64,000 nucleotides of DNA, from the NCBI GenBank assembly GCA_965204405.1, contig CBDBEN010000005.1:3410001-3474000 (forward strand), read 5' to 3'. Below are positions 34,981 through 44,042 of this stretch, piece after piece. This DNA comes from JANQPX01 sp965204405 (GTDB lineage Bacteria > Pseudomonadota > Alphaproteobacteria > Geminicoccales > Geminicoccaceae). The notes under the pieces are model-generated. The model did not search any database and was not told where the DNA came from. It worked only from the letters and a program-made list of their open reading frames with translations. Made by a program: the position numbers and the translations under genes. Within the stretch, counting starts at the first letter, position 1. Each line of letters opens with the position of its first letter.

Positions 34981-35220
34981 ATGCTTTCGCGAAAGAAAGT
35001 GAAAGTGCTCCGGCATCAGCAGCTTTTTTTGCCCGAGATGAGCCTTTTTGATACACAGGCTCCTTGTTCCGGCTGCAGCGAATGGACACTGTCAGAACAT
35101 GAAATCGCCCAGCAAATTATCCGAGTTTCCGATCTTGAAAGGAGGCTCCTGCTCAGCTATCACCTTCAAGCAGATCACCCCGGCAGATTTCAAAAAGTTG
35201 ACGCAAAACCAATAACCTAG
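34981..35220 (+). CDS. Small protein of unknown function
   Basis: A 79-residue frame starting MLSRKKVKVLRHQQLFLPEM, with one Cys-X2-Cys (CSGC) near residue 29, and many charged and polar residues. GAGGG lies about eight bases before the ATG. Base composition is lower in GC than neighbours. I recognise no family. It could be a chance frame; the gap it fills would otherwise be about 580 bases. Confidence 0.35.
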   Translation: MLSRKKVKVLRHQQLFLPEMSLFDTQAPCSGCSEWTLSEHEIAQQIIRVSDLERRLLLSYHLQADHPGRFQKVDAKPIT

Positions 35221-35424
35221 CATGTTGCAAACTGGATACTCGGCAAACGCCAAAGTCTGAAAAACCTGCAAACCTTACGGTCGAGTTACCGCTCGAAAGT
35301 CGTTGGCTGGCGGTGAGGTCACTTGGAGTTTCATGACCAAATTTTGTCGAATCCCTACCGATTGTACATATGCTCGACGACATAATCGCTTTGGTCTAAA
35401 TGCTACTGAATAACATTCTCCTTA
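35221..35424. other. Short intergenic region before the glycosyltransferase gene
   Basis: AT-richer than the flanks and likely to hold the promoter of the next gene. The ribosome site for the gene is not clear, so its start is uncertain. No repeat or RNA structure was recognised. Confidence 0.3.
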
Positions 35425-37665
35425 ATGCTGAAAAAAGAAATCGGAACGCATCTCAAAACCATGTCAGCAGCTTTCTTCGACATCATCGCAGTTGGGGACT
35501 TCAGACACCCGTTTGGCCGGTCGTCAACCCTGGCGGAGCAGCTGAGAGCGGCGGCGCTAGCCGGTTATCGATTAGGCTTGGTGCAAATCGAAAGCCTGCT
35601 GATCGAACATCCAGCCTCAACCGATAGCAGCATCTCCGCCCTCATCCATGAGGAACTGGCTACGCTTCTGGACCCGGACCGGCCTGCTTCCGCCAAGCTC
35701 CTGATCGCCGCCGATCCTGCCTTGTTCACCCACCTGCCAAGGCGCGTGCTGCAGCTCGAAGCTGACATCCGGCTGGTCCTGGCTCGGGAAGGCCCGATCA
35801 ACGCCTGGGGCAACGCGATCTATGATTGGTCAAGGATCAGCCGGCATGCGGCCGAGGTGCTCGGTGGGCCGGTCACCTATGCGCCCCTGCATCGAGGCGT
35901 TCGCACTCAGCTCCGCGACTTGGACCCAGCTCCGACGATGACCGAGCTGAACTGGCAGGACACCCTGGATCCAGAGCGTTTCCGACAGCAGCGAGATGGA
36001 TTCAAGGGCTCCAGGCCGGTCATAGGGCGGCATGGCCCGGCGAATGCGGAGGGTTGGCCGAACGAACCTGCAGCTTTGCTGGCGGCCTATCCCGAAGATC
36101 GAGGGCTGATCGTCAGGCTGCTTGGCGGAAGCGAGGCACTGAAGGATGTCCTTCGCCCTTTTCCCCGCAACTGGGAGATCCTGGCGAGCGACAGCGTTGA
36201 CATCGGCGACTTTCTATCGACCTTGGACTTCTTCGTCTTCACCCATCATCCAAGCCGCATTGATCCTGTCGAGCCCGCCATCCTGGAAGCATTGGCAAGC
36301 GGCGCCGTCACGATTCTGCCTTTGTCCTACGAGCCGATCTTTGGCGACGCTGCCGTCTACGCAGCCCCCGATCGGATCGAAGAGGCCATCCGGCATTTTT
36401 ACTCGGACTGGACGGCCTATGCTGATCAAAGCCAGCGTGGCATTCAGGCGATCACGGATCATTTTTCACCGGCACGGTCTCTTGATCGGCTCTGCGATCT
36501 GATCGGCCCGCCCAGCGCCGCGGACAAGAACGAAACCGGCAGCGGCCATAATACCGATCAGGCTCCGTCAAAGCGAAAACGCCGGGTTCTCTTCATCACC
36601 ATCAACGGCGTCGGCATGGGGCACCTGACCCGAATGCTGGCGATCGCCAAGCGCTGTGCCGAATCGATCGAGCCTGTTTTCCTGACCATGTCCCAGGGGC
36701 TAAAGGTCTTGAGAGAGCAGAGCTTTCTCGCCGAGTATGTTCCGAGCCGAACCCATTTGAATTGCGACAACACACGCTGGAACGACTTTCTACGGCAGGA
36801 AGTCGAAGAATTGATCAACTTCTATGACCCGGCGGTCGTGATCTTCGACGGCAATGTTCCCTATCAGGGCATCATCGATGCCATCATGACCAATCCCAAT
36901 CCTTGGTATGTCTGGTCGAGGAGGGGCATGTGGCGGGGCGGGAGCGCTTCCATTCTGGAGCGTGAAAATATCTTTGACGTTGTGCTGGAACCGGGCGATC
37001 TGGCGGACGATTATGACAAGGGAATCACAACCCGATATCGAAACAAGACCCGACGCGTCCAGCCGATCAGACTGCTGGATCAGGCCGATTTGCTGCCAAG
37101 GGATGCAGCGAAACGTGAGCTGGGCCTTGATCCGGAGAAGCCAGCGGTCCTGATCCAACTCGGCGCCGGCAATAATTTCGACTACCGCGACATCCACAAC
37201 ACCGCTATCAACCACCTCACCAATGCTCATCCTGCGGAAATCGCCGTCGGCGAGTGGCTGATCAGCGAGCAGCCACTCGACCTGCCCGATGGTGTGAAAC
37301 GGCTGCCCGGCTATCCTTTCGCCCGCTATTTCAACGGGTTCGATTTCGCCATTAGCGCCGTGGGCTACAACTCGTTTCACGAACTCCTCTACGCAGGCCT
37401 GCCGGCGATTTTGATCCCCAACGAGTCAATGAAGCAAGACAATCAGCTGGCGCGAGCGATGTACGCCGATCGCCACGGCCTTGCCGTCAGCCTTCGCTCG
37501 AAGGAAATCTATGGCCTCACCAGCAGAATAGACCAGCTTTTCGATCCCGTCTTCCGCTGCTCAATTCAGCAGCGTTTGAAGAAACTCAAGCCGGAGAACG
37601 GTGCGATGGAAGCAGCCGCATTCATTGAGGAAATGGCCTATAGCCGCCGCATCGATCGCGGCTGA
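35425..37665 (+). CDS. Two-domain glycosyltransferase (GT-B plus MurG-like)
   Basis: A 746-residue fusion. Residues 1-360 look like a GT-B glycosyltransferase of the GT4 kind: RHGPANAEGWPNEPAALLAA, then ILASDSVDIGDFLSTLDFFV and EPAILEALASGAVTILPLSY (the Glu-rich donor motif). A polar linker (about 360-385) follows. Residues 385-746 resemble MurG/GT28: VLFITINGVGMGHLTRMLAI, then AISAVGYNSFHELLYAGLPA and ILIPNESMKQDNQLARAMYA. It may add two sugars in succession. Alternative start 35461 (MSAAFFDII). Not in a clear operon; a polysaccharide role is inference. Confidence 0.78.
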   Translation: MLKKEIGTHLKTMSAAFFDIIAVGDFRHPFGRSSTLAEQLRAAALAGYRLGLVQIESLLIEHPASTDSSISALIHEELATLLDPDRPASAKLLIAADPALFTHLPRRVLQLEADIRLVLAREGPINAWGNAIYDWSRISRHAAEVLGGPVTYAPLHRGVRTQLRDLDPAPTMTELNWQDTLDPERFRQQRDGFKGSRPVIGRHGPANAEGWPNEPAALLAAYPEDRGLIVRLLGGSEALKDVLRPFPRNWEILASDSVDIGDFLSTLDFFVFTHHPSRIDPVEPAILEALASGAVTILPLSYEPIFGDAAVYAAPDRIEEAIRHFYSDWTAYADQSQRGIQAITDHFSPARSLDRLCDLIGPPSAADKNETGSGHNTDQAPSKRKRRVLFITINGVGMGHLTRMLAIAKRCAESIEPVFLTMSQGLKVLREQSFLAEYVPSRTHLNCDNTRWNDFLRQEVEELINFYDPAVVIFDGNVPYQGIIDAIMTNPNPWYVWSRRGMWRGGSASILERENIFDVVLEPGDLADDYDKGITTRYRNKTRRVQPIRLLDQADLLPRDAAKRELGLDPEKPAVLIQLGAGNNFDYRDIHNTAINHLTNAHPAEIAVGEWLISEQPLDLPDGVKRLPGYPFARYFNGFDFAISAVGYNSFHELLYAGLPAILIPNESMKQDNQLARAMYADRHGLAVSLRSKEIYGLTSRIDQLFDPVFRCSIQQRLKKLKPENGAMEAAAFIEEMAYSRRIDRG

Positions 37666-37720
37666 TTGTTGAGACCTATTTCGGATTAGCCGAGCTGCCC
37701 CGCGACCACATAACCATTGA

Positions 37721-37752
37721 CCCGCATCCCCTTCATCGATCAGAGATGCGGG
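37721..37752 (+). terminator. Hairpin after the glycosyltransferase gene
   Basis: CCCGCATC (37721-37728) and GATGCGGG (37745-37752) form a perfect 8-base stem with a 16-base loop, 56 bases after the stop. No T-run follows. Possible terminator between this gene and the YmdB gene. Confidence 0.4.
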
Positions 37753-37816
37753 GGTGTCGGTGCTCGCCCACAGCCTTCTTCGAAAAAAAGCGGCGATCGA
37801 TCGCGATGGAGCTGAT

Positions 37817-38638
37817 ATGCGAATTCTCTACTGTGGTGATGTCGTCGGCCGCGCCGGGCGCGAGGTTCTGCTCGAACGACTGCCGGCTCTTCGGCAGCAG
37901 CACAAGCTCGATACTGTCGTGGTCAATGGCGAAAATGCCGCCGGCGGCTTCGGCATCACCGCAGCGATTTGCGACGACATCTTCAAGGCGGGTGCAGACC
38001 TCATCACCACCGGCAATCATGTGTTCGATCAGCGGGAACTTATCGGCCATCTCGACAAGGAGCCGCGCCTCATCCGTCCCCTCAACATGACACCCGGGAC
38101 ACCCGGGCGCGGCGTCGGCAATGTTCAGCTTGCCGACGGTAGGCGGCTTCAGGTCATCCAGCTCATGGGGCGCCTCTTCATGGGATCTTACGACGATCCG
38201 TTTCGCGCCCTGGACGCCGCGCTCTCGAAGGCCGTGCTCGGGTCAACGGTCCAAGCGATCCTGGTGGACATCCATGCCGAAGCCACCAGCGAGAAAATGG
38301 CGATCGGCCATGCCGCTGACGGTCGCGCCTCACTGGTCGCAGGCACCCATACCCATGTGCCGACAGCCGATGCCCAAATCCTCCCAAGCGGCACGGCCTA
38401 TATCACCGATGTCGGCATGACCGGAGATTATGATTCGGTAATCGGCATGGACAAGCAGGCAGCTCTCAAGCGCTTCCGATCCGATTTGCCGGGGCCGCGG
38501 CTGACGCCTGCGCTCGGCGATGCGACGCTCTGCGCCATCCTCGTCGAAACCGATGACCGAACGGGGCTCGCCAAATCGATCGAACCGATTCGTTGTCAAG
38601 GCAGGCTATCGCCGACCCATCCCGATCCTTCTACATGA
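37817..38638 (+). CDS. YmdB-family metallophosphoesterase (cyclic nucleotide phosphodiesterase)
   Basis: 273 residues. Metal and phosphate motifs are MRILYCGDVVGRAGREVL, VVNGENAAGGFG, ITTGNHVFDQRE, VDIHAEATSEK and VAGTHTHVPTADAQILPSGT, all diagnostic for the TIGR00282/YmdB family, a dinuclear metal phosphodiesterase. Its Bacillus member acts on 2',3'- and 3',5'-cyclic nucleotides and affects biofilm choice. I use the ATG at 37817, with GGAG five bases upstream. Its stop overlaps the start of the MFS gene (ATGA), so the two are coupled. Confidence 0.92.
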   Translation: MRILYCGDVVGRAGREVLLERLPALRQQHKLDTVVVNGENAAGGFGITAAICDDIFKAGADLITTGNHVFDQRELIGHLDKEPRLIRPLNMTPGTPGRGVGNVQLADGRRLQVIQLMGRLFMGSYDDPFRALDAALSKAVLGSTVQAILVDIHAEATSEKMAIGHAADGRASLVAGTHTHVPTADAQILPSGTAYITDVGMTGDYDSVIGMDKQAALKRFRSDLPGPRLTPALGDATLCAILVETDDRTGLAKSIEPIRCQGRLSPTHPDPST

Positions 38639-39849
38639 CTGGGGGCCCGGCAGCTCTCCAGGACAAAGTCAAAGGAACCAAGGGACTACTGGCGCTTCTG
38701 ATCGCGCTTACGGCGCTGGCACCTGTCTCGCTCCAGATCTTCATTCCAGCCCTTCCGGCAATTCGGGCAAGCTTCGGCACCAGCACCGGCGTCACCCAGC
38801 TCGTCCTCAGCCTCTCGATCTTCGCCAACGCGATCGCCACGCTCGCCTATGGCCCGCTCTCGGACCGTTTCGGCAGACGGCCGGTGGTCATTGCCGGCCT
38901 CGTAATCTTCGTGATCGGCAGCATACTATCGTCGATCGCGTCCACCGTCGGCCTCCTGATCGCAGCCCGTATCATTCAGTCAGCCGGCGCTGCCGCTGGC
39001 ATGGTTCTCGCCCGCGCCATCATCCGCGACCTTTATGATCGGGACCAGGCCGCAAGTGCGATCGCCTATCTTACCATGGCCATGGTGGTCGCACCCATGG
39101 TGGCCCCGACCTTCGGCGCTTTGCTGATCGATCATCTGGATTGGCGCGCCATATTCATCGTCATGACAGGCCTCGGCCTTCTCTTGGCCTGGCCCGTGTG
39201 GCTTGGCCTCATGGAAACCCGCCCTCCCAGGCATGGTGCCGGATCGGGCAGCTTGCTGCAGGGCGCTGCCCTGCTCCTCCGCGCGCCCGCATTCATCGCC
39301 TACATGCTGCAAAGCTCGTTCGCAATCGCCACCTTTTTCGCGTTCATCTCCGGCGCTCCCTATTTCATGATCGACATCCTCGACCGATCCGCGACCGAAT
39401 ACGGCCTCCTCTTCATGCTGGTATCGGGCAGTTTCATGATCGGCAATTTTGCGTCGGCAAGATTGAGCCGCCGAATCGGCATCGATCGTCTCATCAGACT
39501 GGGCAACAGCCTCGCCCTCGTCGGGGCCGGCCTCGCAGCCGCCCTCATGGTTGCCGGCACCTGGACCGCTCTCGCTCTGTTCGGCCCGATGATGATCACC
39601 GCGTTTGCGAACGGTCTCTCGATCGCCAATGCCCAGGCAGGAGCCGTCAGCATCAACCCAAATCTCGCCGGTACGGCCTCAGGCCTTGCGGGTTTCTCCC
39701 AGATGTTCATAGCCGCCCTGGTCAGCCAAGGCGTCGGCATGCTGCAAAACGGCACCCCCTACCCGATGGTTGGCTTCATGGCAGGCTGCGCGCTGCTATC
39801 TCTCGCAAGCTTCGCCCTGCTTCACCGCTCACCGGCGCTAAGCAGGTAA
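38635..39849 (+). CDS. MFS drug exporter, Bcr/CflA family
   Basis: A 404-residue 12-helix major facilitator. LQIFIPALPAIRASFG and YGPLSDRFGRRPVVIAGLVI (motif A) are typical of Bcr/CflA exporters, as is ARAIIRDLYDRDQAASAIAY (the motif C region with AGAAAGMVLARA before it). ATG at 38635 overlaps the YmdB stop by four bases. Members export bicyclomycin, sulfonamides, chloramphenicol or cysteine; the substrate here is unknown. Confidence 0.9.
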   Translation: MTGGPAALQDKVKGTKGLLALLIALTALAPVSLQIFIPALPAIRASFGTSTGVTQLVLSLSIFANAIATLAYGPLSDRFGRRPVVIAGLVIFVIGSILSSIASTVGLLIAARIIQSAGAAAGMVLARAIIRDLYDRDQAASAIAYLTMAMVVAPMVAPTFGALLIDHLDWRAIFIVMTGLGLLLAWPVWLGLMETRPPRHGAGSGSLLQGAALLLRAPAFIAYMLQSSFAIATFFAFISGAPYFMIDILDRSATEYGLLFMLVSGSFMIGNFASARLSRRIGIDRLIRLGNSLALVGAGLAAALMVAGTWTALALFGPMMITAFANGLSIANAQAGAVSINPNLAGTASGLAGFSQMFIAALVSQGVGMLQNGTPYPMVGFMAGCALLSLASFALLHRSPALSR

Positions 39850-40023
39850 GCCCGTGGCAATCACCTAGCCCCGGCTCAACGACAAGCCTCCTCGGTCTGG
39901 CCGGTTCAAATATCATCCCCCCTTGCCGCGCACCGCTGTCAACACATTGTTAAAAGTAGGTCTTTAGACCATCGAGCTAACCGGCCTGCCTATCTGGCAC
40001 CATCTCCAGGGGAGAGCACGGTC

Positions 40024-40806
40024 ATGTCGATGCCGAGCCATCAGCGGGCAAGCGTACCTAGTGTCACCATCGCCCTTCTGATCCCACTCTTTCTCTGCTT
40101 TCCCCTTGCTGCCGAAGAACTGAGGATCAGGCCGCATCTCTCCGACGATGCCTTCTCGAAAAACCTGGAGATTGCCGCTTTGACGCCACCAGCCGGCGAT
40201 CTTGCGGCAAAATCTGCGGTCGGCTCGAAAAGGCGCGAGCTTCGAGGCAAACTCGACAAATTGAAAGACGTTCTTGAAGAGTTGCGTTTCTATGGTGATG
40301 TCGCTCAGCAGATTATTCACATGGCTGAGGAAGTCAGGGCGTTGCGCGCAGCGAACCTGGACCTCGAACACGCCATTGCCGAAGAGACGATCATCCGGAA
40401 CCGCCTTGATCAAAAACGGCTTGAGACCCAAGCCGCCGTCGGCAGATTGGCAGCAAGCGTGGTCGCCAATTGGCTCACGCTCGAGACGCTAAACCAGGAT
40501 ATTGCCAAGCAGGATAACCGACTAATTGCCATCGAAGCCGATCGGGAGGCATCGGATGCGCAGTTAACACATTTCCAAATGCAAGTCATCCATCACGGTC
40601 ATGAAACAGGCAAGCTTCGGGCCAAGAGTGCCGCGCTTGCAGCGGAAGTCGGAAGAACCAAACGGGAAATCATCAATGTGACGCGGGAAAACCGCGCTAT
40701 CGACATTGAGCGGCAAGCGATCGACGCAGCAACCCAACAGCTTCGTCACGACATTGCCGCCAGATTGCGCCTCATGCTTTCCATCAATCAGCAACGAGCC
40801 GAGTAA
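40024..40806 (+). CDS. Exported coiled-coil protein of unknown function
   Basis: A 260-residue protein. The signal peptide ends near residue 30 (ALLIPLFLCFPLAAEELRIR). Residues 66-255 are long heptad-rich helices (KRRELRGKLDKLKDVLEELR, AAVGRLAASVVANWLTLETL), so a periplasmic coiled coil is expected. GGGGAGA precedes the ATG. A SPOR-domain protein follows on the same strand after 100 bases, hinting at an envelope or division role. I recognise no family. Confidence 0.7.
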   Translation: MSMPSHQRASVPSVTIALLIPLFLCFPLAAEELRIRPHLSDDAFSKNLEIAALTPPAGDLAAKSAVGSKRRELRGKLDKLKDVLEELRFYGDVAQQIIHMAEEVRALRAANLDLEHAIAEETIIRNRLDQKRLETQAAVGRLAASVVANWLTLETLNQDIAKQDNRLIAIEADREASDAQLTHFQMQVIHHGHETGKLRAKSAALAAEVGRTKREIINVTRENRAIDIERQAIDAATQQLRHDIAARLRLMLSINQQRAE

Positions 40807-40906
40807 GAACGCTGACAGGACAAAAAACGGGCTGTTCAGTGAATCTTAACTAAGAAGGTTTACCAAGGAACCGACCTAGTTTCTGATCCAGTGGTGAGGG
40901 TTCCGG

Positions 40907-41644
40907 ATGCCGAATAGAAGTGACCCATCTTTTCCTACCAGGGATGATGATGTTTCGTTGAGCCATGACGGTGATAGGGTTGCGGCTGCCTCGAACACCC
41001 GCTCAATCCTGGGTCTGGGCCTGGTATCCGTCTTGAACATCGGCTGTGTGGCGTTCATCGCCTATCATTTCGCATCTCATCGCGAAGAACCGGTTTACGC
41101 TCAGGCTCTCGAGCTTCGTCCGGGCAATATAAGCCTTGAACCGGCTTCCACCCAACTGCTTGCTGTGGCTTCATCGATCGAACAGACGAGCCCTGCTGAG
41201 GAGATCGCCGAGAGGCTCATCGATCTGCCGATGCCGTTCGAAGCATCTCCCTTGCCCATTTCCCCTCAGCCGGAACAAGAGGCCATGGCGGCGGCCGAGC
41301 CGGACAACGTTAGCACCGAGAGCGGAGAAAGCGCAGAAACCCAACATTGGGTGCAATTGGGCGCCCTCTCCAGAATGGCGACAGCGCGCTCCTATTGGTC
41401 CAAGCTGCAGGACAATCACGACGTCCTGCTCGGCACCTATCAGCCAGCCTTCTTCGGTCCGGACCAAGTAGGCGGCAGCCTCTATCATATACGTGTGGGG
41501 CCGCTCGGAGAGAGTACGGCAAGAGCCCTGTGCCTGGACCTTCAGCAGGCCAATACCGATTGCTTTTGCCTTACTGCTGAGGGCGAAGTGATCGATCACG
41601 GCAAACCGCAATATGGCAACGTCATATCAAAATCGTCCTATTAG
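40907..41644 (+). CDS. SPOR-domain membrane protein
   Basis: A 245-residue bitopic protein. There is a cytoplasmic start (1-33), one membrane helix (ILGLGLVSVLNIGCVAFIAY, 34-53), a Pro- and Glu-rich periplasmic linker (60-140), and a C-terminal SPOR domain (WVQLGALSRMATARSYWSKL ... GSLYHIRVGPLGESTARALC). SPOR domains bind denuded glycan strands at division sites. GAGGG lies about eight bases before the ATG. Confidence 0.85.
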   Translation: MPNRSDPSFPTRDDDVSLSHDGDRVAAASNTRSILGLGLVSVLNIGCVAFIAYHFASHREEPVYAQALELRPGNISLEPASTQLLAVASSIEQTSPAEEIAERLIDLPMPFEASPLPISPQPEQEAMAAAEPDNVSTESGESAETQHWVQLGALSRMATARSYWSKLQDNHDVLLGTYQPAFFGPDQVGGSLYHIRVGPLGESTARALCLDLQQANTDCFCLTAEGEVIDHGKPQYGNVISKSSY

Positions 41645-42048
41645 TGGTCCGGGCCCTGAGTAACCGGTCGTGAAGACCGCGAGGTTCGCCGCTCTTGTGT
41701 GTCAATCGCACAGGTATCATGCAGTCGAGGCAGGGCATGATCAGAACCGCGCCATTTGATTCCCATGGGCTATCGAACTAGGGCGTTTTCCGACCTTACG
41801 ACGTCACCACCAGCCCACGCCTCCTCCCAACCACCCGCAGCAGGATCCCGACCATAGCGGGCGGCCTTGAGGGGGGAGCGGGCTGGTTCCGTTTGATCGG
41901 AAAATGCACTAACTTTGCTTCGATTATCATCACCCCGGCCTCTCGATGAGCTCCCGAAACCGCCTATCGGTCTGTCAGCTAGCGAAAAGGACATCGGCTT
42001 CCTGGCTGACGGCAGAGGTTGGTGTCTCAATGAAAAGGGGAGGTCATC
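41645..42048. other. 404-base intergenic region carrying a palindromic element
   Basis: No gene was found. Positions 41780-41910 form the long palindrome listed next. The 3' part (41911-42048) is ordinary and ends in AGGGGAGG, the ribosome site of the next gene. Confidence 0.5.
41780..41910. repeat. 131-base extragenic palindrome
   Basis: The outer arms GCGTTTTCCGA (41783-41793) and TCGGAAAATGC (41897-41907) are complementary with one mismatch. Inside, ACCAGCCC and ACCCGC pair with GCGGGCGG and GGGCTGGTT, with a purine-rich strand opposite a pyrimidine-rich one. The whole can fold into one long imperfect hairpin. Its right arm matches 2708-2740 at 29 of 33 positions, and its ends resemble the element at 216-350. 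Similar 100-130-base palindromes are known in rhizobia. Confidence 0.7.
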
Positions 42049-43788
42049 GTGGCGACCAATAAGGTGCCAGCGGACCTCGGAATCGACACAGACGCGGCAC
42101 CGTCGAAACGGGTGTCGGGCAGCGCCGCCCATGACACCAGCAAACTGCCTGATCAAAGGTATTCCACCAGCTCCGCCACTGCCTCAGGACTGGCCTGGCT
42201 GAACCGCCGTGCTGGACCGCCTTGGTCGATCGGCGCGCTTCGGACTTGCTTTGGCATTGCCCTGCTCTATTGCTGGATGGCGTACTTCCTGGGCTGGGGA
42301 CTGGGTGGTTCGGGTAGGATCGGCGACCTTTCGATGCTCGCCGATCCGCCGCAGCCAGCCCGCCTCCTAAGCGCATTCTCGGCCATCCTGCTGCCTCTCC
42401 TCGTGATGCTCATTGGACGCTCGCTCGGACGACTGGAGCGACGCGCTAAGCTGTCGCTTGTCAGAAAGCTCAGGCGCCATTCGAAGCAGCGTCGCAAACG
42501 ACGACGCCTTGCAGACTTCGAGCGGAGCTATCGCTGGTTTCTCGGCCTGGTCTTCGGCAGTGCCCTGGTTGCCGTCCTGATCTGGTTTCGCCGAGGCGAC
42601 GTAGCAGCCTTCACCATCGTCTTTTCCTGGCTCGCGCTCGGGCCAGTCTCGGGCATTGCGATCGCCAGGCGCTTTGCCAACCCAACCATGCAGGGGCTCG
42701 CAGCGCTGATCGCAGGCTTCACCTCGATCGCGGGAGCTGTGCTGCTGATCCTGGCCTTTGCCGGCGCCGGCGTTGCAGCCTTCGCGTTTGCGATCCTGGG
42801 TGTCACCAACGTCGCTTTTGCCAGCGCCGTCGGGGTGCTTCTGGAACTGGTGATGGGAGGCGTCTTCACGCTTGGCCTCGCCCTTGCCGGGGCCGGTGCC
42901 GCCACCGTAGCGCTTGCTCTAGCCGGAGCCGGAACCGGGATCGCCACACTCACAGGCGTCGCCACTATGTCGCGCGCCGGCCTTGCTGCCTTCATCCTCC
43001 TGATGGGCGGTGCAGCCCTGGCGACCTTGGCATTTTCCCAAGCAGCCATTCTGGCAGCGGCTATCGGCGGGATCAGCGCGCTTTCGGTTGCCGCAGCTGT
43101 TTCCCACAACGGCCGCGGACGGCATGGCGCCTATGCCGGCGCCATCGGTGCAATCATCCTCCTGACCACAACGGCCGTCCTTCTTGGTTGGGGGCAAGAG
43201 CCGCTGGTGATTTTCGCCGCCTCCTTTTTCTTCCTGCTCCCGCTCGCCAATGGTCTGGTCGACTGGATCGCCTGGGCAATGGTGCGAAGCATGATCAAAC
43301 GCTTCATGCCGGTTCGAAGCCTTGTCATGTCGGTCTCAATCGGCAGTCTGGCCTCCCTCGCTATCGGCTTCGTTCTCATGATGGCACTGGCCTTCATTTT
43401 AGGCCTCGGCTTCGAAGGCTACAATCAGCTCACCATCCGGCGCGCGGGTGATGCAGCGTTCGACCTCGGGCTAGTGATCGAGCGAGCCACCCTCGCCCCT
43501 TTCGGTGAAGGCCTTTGGCTGACTGCCATGCTGTTGACCCCTCTCCTTCCGATCGCTTTCCAGGTATCCCGGCTGCTCACCGACGGACTCCTCGCCCTCC
43601 AGCCCGATGATTATCCGCTCCGCCGCCCGCTGTTCAACGGCATCGGCTTGGCCGCCACGTCGGCAACGATCGCTCTGGTGGTTTGGCTGGCCATCGTCTC
43701 CCCCGGCATCGGGCTCGCACCAATCCTGGAAACGACAGCCGACCTCGGCACTCAAGCCGCAAAAGCATTTTGGCAGGCTGGCACGTAA
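42049..43788 (+). CDS. Large polytopic membrane protein of unknown function
   Basis: A 579-residue protein starting at GTG 42049, six bases after AGGGGAGG. Features in order: polar N-terminus (1-58), two helices (66-120), a strongly basic loop (LVRKLRRHSKQRRKRRRLAD, 137-158), then many Ala/Gly-rich helices (160-360, for example LALAGAGAATVALALAGAGT) and four to five more to residue 570. About 14-16 membrane segments. I recognise no transporter motif. It is single, flanked by repeats on both sides (41780 and 43833). Confidence 0.7.
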   Translation: MATNKVPADLGIDTDAAPSKRVSGSAAHDTSKLPDQRYSTSSATASGLAWLNRRAGPPWSIGALRTCFGIALLYCWMAYFLGWGLGGSGRIGDLSMLADPPQPARLLSAFSAILLPLLVMLIGRSLGRLERRAKLSLVRKLRRHSKQRRKRRRLADFERSYRWFLGLVFGSALVAVLIWFRRGDVAAFTIVFSWLALGPVSGIAIARRFANPTMQGLAALIAGFTSIAGAVLLILAFAGAGVAAFAFAILGVTNVAFASAVGVLLELVMGGVFTLGLALAGAGAATVALALAGAGTGIATLTGVATMSRAGLAAFILLMGGAALATLAFSQAAILAAAIGGISALSVAAAVSHNGRGRHGAYAGAIGAIILLTTTAVLLGWGQEPLVIFAASFFFLLPLANGLVDWIAWAMVRSMIKRFMPVRSLVMSVSIGSLASLAIGFVLMMALAFILGLGFEGYNQLTIRRAGDAAFDLGLVIERATLAPFGEGLWLTAMLLTPLLPIAFQVSRLLTDGLLALQPDDYPLRRPLFNGIGLAATSATIALVVWLAIVSPGIGLAPILETTADLGTQAAKAFWQAGT

Positions 43789-43832
43789 CCCGGTGCGAAT
43801 CTACCCGTCCAACGAGGAGAACGAGGAGACTC

Positions 43833-43855
43833 GGATTCCCAGGGTCACATGGACC
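43833..43855. repeat. 23-base dispersed repeat (second copy of 68-90)
   Basis: Identical to 68-90 except one base (core CCCAGGGTCACATGGACC). It is 45 bases after the membrane-protein stop. A short hairpin GGACC/GGTCC overlaps its end, and a 9-base tandem (AACGAGGAG twice, 43811-43828) precedes it. Confidence 0.65.
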
Positions 43856-44042
43856 GGATGGTCCTGATGCCGCAGAAATATTAAGAAAAGATGAAGGAGG
43901 CCTTTCGATCGGGAGGGTCAACCTGGTCCAATGATGCTCAGCGGTTCGACCCAAACAGAGCGTTTAGCCAAGCATGGGAAAGTTGTTGCAAAACCAAATA
44001 GATACTGCGCATTCAGATAGATCTTCTGAACGAGTCTGGGCA

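Noticed and set aside
35153..35383. 76-residue minus frame
   Set aside because: Ser-rich translation, no ribosome site, overlaps another weak frame.
42528..43109. 193-residue Ala-rich minus frame
   Set aside because: Antisense to the Ala/Gly-rich membrane protein; the repetitive composition explains the open frame.
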